Shown one piece after another: positions 6,987 to 8,945 of a stretch of 8,945 bases of DNA (position 1 is its first letter; each line of letters opens with the position of its first letter). The notes below the pieces were generated by a model. The model worked only from the letters and a program-made list of their open reading frames with translations, was not told where the DNA came from and did not search any database. Source of the DNA: Pseudomonadota bacterium (GTDB taxonomy: Bacteria; Pseudomonadota; Alphaproteobacteria; Acetobacterales; Acetobacteraceae); contig JAJZVE010000153.1 in NCBI GenBank assembly GCA_021845835.1, positions 1 through 8,945 on the forward strand, read 5' to 3'. Both the position numbers and the translations under genes were made by a program.

Positions 6987-7021
6987 GCAGCCGCGAGGCC
7001 GCCGGCTACCGTCGCGGCCGC
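6987..7021 (+). terminator. GC-rich hairpin between ptsI and the hydrolase gene (weak terminator candidate)
   Basis: GCCGCGA at 6990-6996 pairs perfectly with TCGCGGC at 7012-7018. Two more pairs form beyond an A-C mismatch, and the loop is 15 nt. There is no following T-run, so it is not a classical intrinsic terminator. It could attenuate, stabilise the upstream message, or mark a Rho-dependent end of the PTS operon. Confidence 0.3.
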
Positions 7022-7024
7022 AAC

Positions 7025-7029
7025 GGGAG
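7025..7029 (+). promoter_or_regulatory. Ribosome binding site of the hydrolase gene
   Basis: GGGAG lies 6 nt before ATG 7036. It selects this start over the in-frame ATG at 6976, which overlaps the ptsI stop and would place an Arg-rich stretch before the signal peptide. Confidence 0.6.
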
Positions 7030-7035
7030 AACGTC

Positions 7036-8091
7036 ATGAAGCAACAGAACCTCATCGTCGCGGTCGGCCTGCTGCTTGCCGCCGCCGCCGCCGTCCCGGC
7101 CGCCGCCGCGCCGCCGCCCGCCGTCGTCACCGAGGAGGCGATGGTGCCGTCGGGCGATCCGGGCATCGACATCTACGTGCGCAACAAGCGTCCGGCGGAC
7201 ATGACGCAGTTCGCGCCGGACCGCACGCTGGTGTTCGTGCATGGCGCGACCTATCCCGCCAGCACCGCCTTCGACCTGGAGCTCGGCGGCACGTCGTTCA
7301 TGCAGGACCTCGCCGAGCACGGGTTCGACGTCTATCTGCTCGACCTGCCCGGCTATGGCCGCTCGACCCGCCCGGCGCAGATGGCGCAGCCGGCCGACGC
7401 CAATCCGCCGATCGAGACCACCGCCGACGCGGTACGCCATTACGGGGCGGTCGTCGCCTACGTGCTGCATCGGCGCAACCTGTCGCGGCTGGACGTGATG
7501 GGCTGGTCCTGGGGCACCTCCATCGCCGCCGGCTTCGCGACCGAAAAGCCGGAGCAGGTGGAGCGGCTGGTGCTCTACGCGCCGATCTGGATCGTGCAGG
7601 GCGAGGTGGCGGCGATCGGCGGCAACGGCAGGCTCGGCGCCTATCGCACCGTCACCGCCGACTCGGCCAAGCAGCGCTGGCTGCGCGGCGTCGCGCCGGA
7701 GAACGTCGCCGGCCTGATTCCGGACGGCTGGTTCGAGGCGTGGCAGCAGGCGACCTGGGCAACCGACCCGGCCGGCAGCGCGCAGACGCCGCCGGTGCTG
7801 CGCGCGCCCAACGGCGTGATAAAGGATTTGCGCGGCTACTGGATGAGCGGAAAATCCACCTACGACCCGGCGAAGATCACCGCGCCCACGCTGCTGGTGC
7901 AGGCGGAGTGGGACCACGACACGCCGCCTTACATGTCGTACGCGCTGTATCCGCTGATCGTGAACGCGCCGTGGAAACGCTACGTGCAGATCGGCGCGGG
8001 CACGCACACGGTCATCATGGAGAAGAACCGCCGGCAGTTGTTCTCGGTGGTGGAGGAATTCCTCACCGAGCCGGCCCACCCCGCGCCCTGA
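7036..8091 (+). CDS. Exported alpha/beta hydrolase of unknown substrate
   Basis: The 351-residue protein begins with a clear Sec-type signal peptide: MKQQ, a hydrophobic Leu/Val/Ala core (6-20) and a likely AAA cleavage site near residue 25. The mature part is an alpha/beta hydrolase. The oxyanion-side motif is VFVHGATYPAS (67-76), followed by VYLLDLPGYGRSTRP (99-113). The nucleophile elbow is MGWSWGTSIA, with Ser158 flanked by two Trp. The acid is probably Asp293 in QAEWDHDTP, and the base His324 in GAGTHTVIMEKNR. The catalytic triad therefore looks complete. The substrate cannot be read from sequence; esterases, lactonases and other C-C or C-O hydrolases share this layout. It would act in the periplasm or outside the cell. 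The 59-nt gap after ptsI and a good ribosome binding site leave open whether it belongs to the PTS operon; it is 17 nt from the next gene and probably co-transcribed with it. Confidence 0.88.
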   Translation: MKQQNLIVAVGLLLAAAAAVPAAAAPPPAVVTEEAMVPSGDPGIDIYVRNKRPADMTQFAPDRTLVFVHGATYPASTAFDLELGGTSFMQDLAEHGFDVYLLDLPGYGRSTRPAQMAQPADANPPIETTADAVRHYGAVVAYVLHRRNLSRLDVMGWSWGTSIAAGFATEKPEQVERLVLYAPIWIVQGEVAAIGGNGRLGAYRTVTADSAKQRWLRGVAPENVAGLIPDGWFEAWQQATWATDPAGSAQTPPVLRAPNGVIKDLRGYWMSGKSTYDPAKITAPTLLVQAEWDHDTPPYMSYALYPLIVNAPWKRYVQIGAGTHTVIMEKNRRQLFSVVEEFLTEPAHPAP

Positions 8092-8097
8092 GCCGAC

Positions 8098-8103
8098 AGG
8101 AGA
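8098..8103 (+). promoter_or_regulatory. Ribosome binding site of the MDR dehydrogenase gene
   Basis: AGGAGA lies 5 nt before ATG 8109, just after the hydrolase stop, giving a confident start and a likely two-gene transcript. Confidence 0.6.
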
Positions 8104-8108
8104 CCGCC

Positions 8109-8945
8109 ATGCGCCTCTATCGCTTCCCCAAAGCCAACGGCCCCGACGACCTGACGCTGGACGAGGCGCCGACGCCGCAGCCGCAGCGCGGCCAGGTGCT
8201 GCTGCGCATGCGCGCCTGGTCGCTCAACTACCGCGACCTGATGGTGGCGACCGGCCGCTACGGCGGCGGCGGCACGCGGCCCGGCCTCGTGCCGCTGTCG
8301 GACGGTGCCGGCGAGGTGGTCGCGGTCGGCGCCGAGGTGCGCCGCGCCAGGCCGGGCGATCGCGTCTGTCCGACCTTCATGCAGGGCTGGCCGGGGGGCG
8401 AGGTGATCGCGGAGGCGCGGCAGCGCGCGCTCGGCGGCGGCATCGACGGCGTGCTGGCCGAGCATGTGCTGGTGGACCAGGAAGATCTGGTGCATGTGCC
8501 GCCGCATCTCACGTTCGAGGAAGCGGCGACGCTGCCCTGTGCCGCGGTGACGGCGTGGAACGCCCTGTTCGGCGCGCGGCGGCTGCAGCCCGGCGAGACG
8601 GTGCTGGTGCTGGGCACCGGCGGCGTCTCGGTGTTCGCGCTGCAGTTCGCGCACCTGGCCGGCGCGCGCGTGATCGCGACATCGTCGAGCGCGGAGAAGC
8701 TGGCGCGCGTGCGCGCCCTGGGCGCGAGCGACGGCATCAATTATCGCGACACGCCGGAATGGCAGGACGCGGTGCGCGAACTGACCGGCGGGCGCGGCGC
8801 GGACTACGTCGTGGAAGTGGGCGGCGCCGGCACGCTGCAGCGCTCCGTCAACGCGGCGCGCATCGGCGGGCAGGTGGCGCTGATCGGCGTGCTGACCGGC
8901 GGCCAGATCGATCCCGCGCCGATCATGCGCCGCAACGTCACCCTG
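8109..8945 (+). CDS. Zinc-less MDR-family NAD(P)-dependent oxidoreductase, quinone-oxidoreductase-like (C-terminus beyond the right edge)
   Basis: The frame is open for 279 codons to the window edge; family members are about 335-340 residues, so roughly 60 are missing. The N-terminal GroES-like domain includes RMRAWSLNYRDLMVATGRYG (33-52) and PLSDGAGEVVAVG (62-74). The Rossmann domain has VLVLGTGGVSVFALQFAHLAGARVIATS, with the nucleotide-binding GTGGVS at 169-174. The Cys ligand for catalytic zinc, normally in a G-x-C-H/R-T-D segment, is replaced by LNYRDL, and the four-Cys structural zinc lobe is absent. Zinc-dependent alcohol dehydrogenase activity is therefore unlikely despite the usual database label; quinone or enone reduction is more plausible. 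SSSAEKLARVRALGA (192-206), after the second strand, may decide NADP over NAD, but this is an inference. The start at 8109 has AGGAGA 5 nt upstream. Confidence 0.9.
   Translation, partial: MRLYRFPKANGPDDLTLDEAPTPQPQRGQVLLRMRAWSLNYRDLMVATGRYGGGGTRPGLVPLSDGAGEVVAVGAEVRRARPGDRVCPTFMQGWPGGEVIAEARQRALGGGIDGVLAEHVLVDQEDLVHVPPHLTFEEAATLPCAAVTAWNALFGARRLQPGETVLVLGTGGVSVFALQFAHLAGARVIATSSSAEKLARVRALGASDGINYRDTPEWQDAVRELTGGRGADYVVEVGGAGTLQRSVNAARIGGQVALIGVLTGGQIDPAPIMRRNVTL

Noticed and set aside
7006..8654. Minus-strand open frames opposite the hydrolase and MDR genes
   Set aside because: Arg/His/Gly-rich products without domains, opposite two genes with clear catalytic motifs.
8109..8945. Classical zinc-dependent alcohol dehydrogenase
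   Set aside because: The catalytic-zinc Cys segment and the structural four-Cys lobe are both absent, so the quinone-oxidoreductase-like description fits better.

Overview
This is a very GC-rich chromosomal window with dense coding and G/C-biased third codon positions. It most likely comes from an alphaproteobacterium of the Rhodospirillales, perhaps Acetobacteraceae. That placement is an inference from the ChvI/ChvG pair, the very short HPr kinase and the gene order; no rRNA or other phylogenetic marker is present.

Layout: (1) 1-374, minus strand: the N-terminal part of a HugZ/pyridoxamine-oxidase-like flavin-binding protein, cut by the left edge. (2) 375-457: a short divergent intergenic region with a plausible sigma70-type promoter reading toward the main operon. 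(3) 458-6976, plus strand: seven tightly packed genes, chvI (response regulator), chvG (membrane histidine kinase), a short hprK (HPr kinase/phosphorylase), rapZ (P-loop protein), a mannose-family PTS EIIA, ptsH (HPr) and ptsI (Enzyme I). Four junctions are close or overlapping: chvI-chvG 11 nt apart, hprK-rapZ and EIIA-ptsH overlapping as ATGA, and ptsH-ptsI overlapping by 14 nt. (4) 6977-7035: a 59-nt gap with an imperfect GC-rich hairpin. (5) 7036-8091: an exported alpha/beta hydrolase of unknown substrate. (6) 8109-8945: a zinc-less, quinone-oxidoreductase-like MDR dehydrogenase, cut by the right edge.

How the genes work together: EI takes phosphate from PEP and passes it to His34 of HPr and then to His9 of EIIA. 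No EIIB, EIIC or EIID gene is visible, so in this window the PTS ends at EIIA and is probably regulatory rather than a sugar importer. HPrK can phosphorylate HPr on Ser65, which carries the regulatory-serine context. Co-transcription with ChvG/ChvI suggests that envelope or acid sensing is tied to carbon and PEP status. This overall arrangement is already known in alphaproteobacteria and is not a new system.

The points most worth a second look are the degenerate Walker A motif and altered C-terminal tail of RapZ, the unusual residues around the EI active-site histidine, low-complexity extensions on all three PTS proteins, the overlap between the chvI promoter and the hugZ-like ribosome binding site, and the unassigned hydrolase/MDR pair. 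No tRNA, rRNA, CRISPR array, insertion sequence or phage gene was seen.
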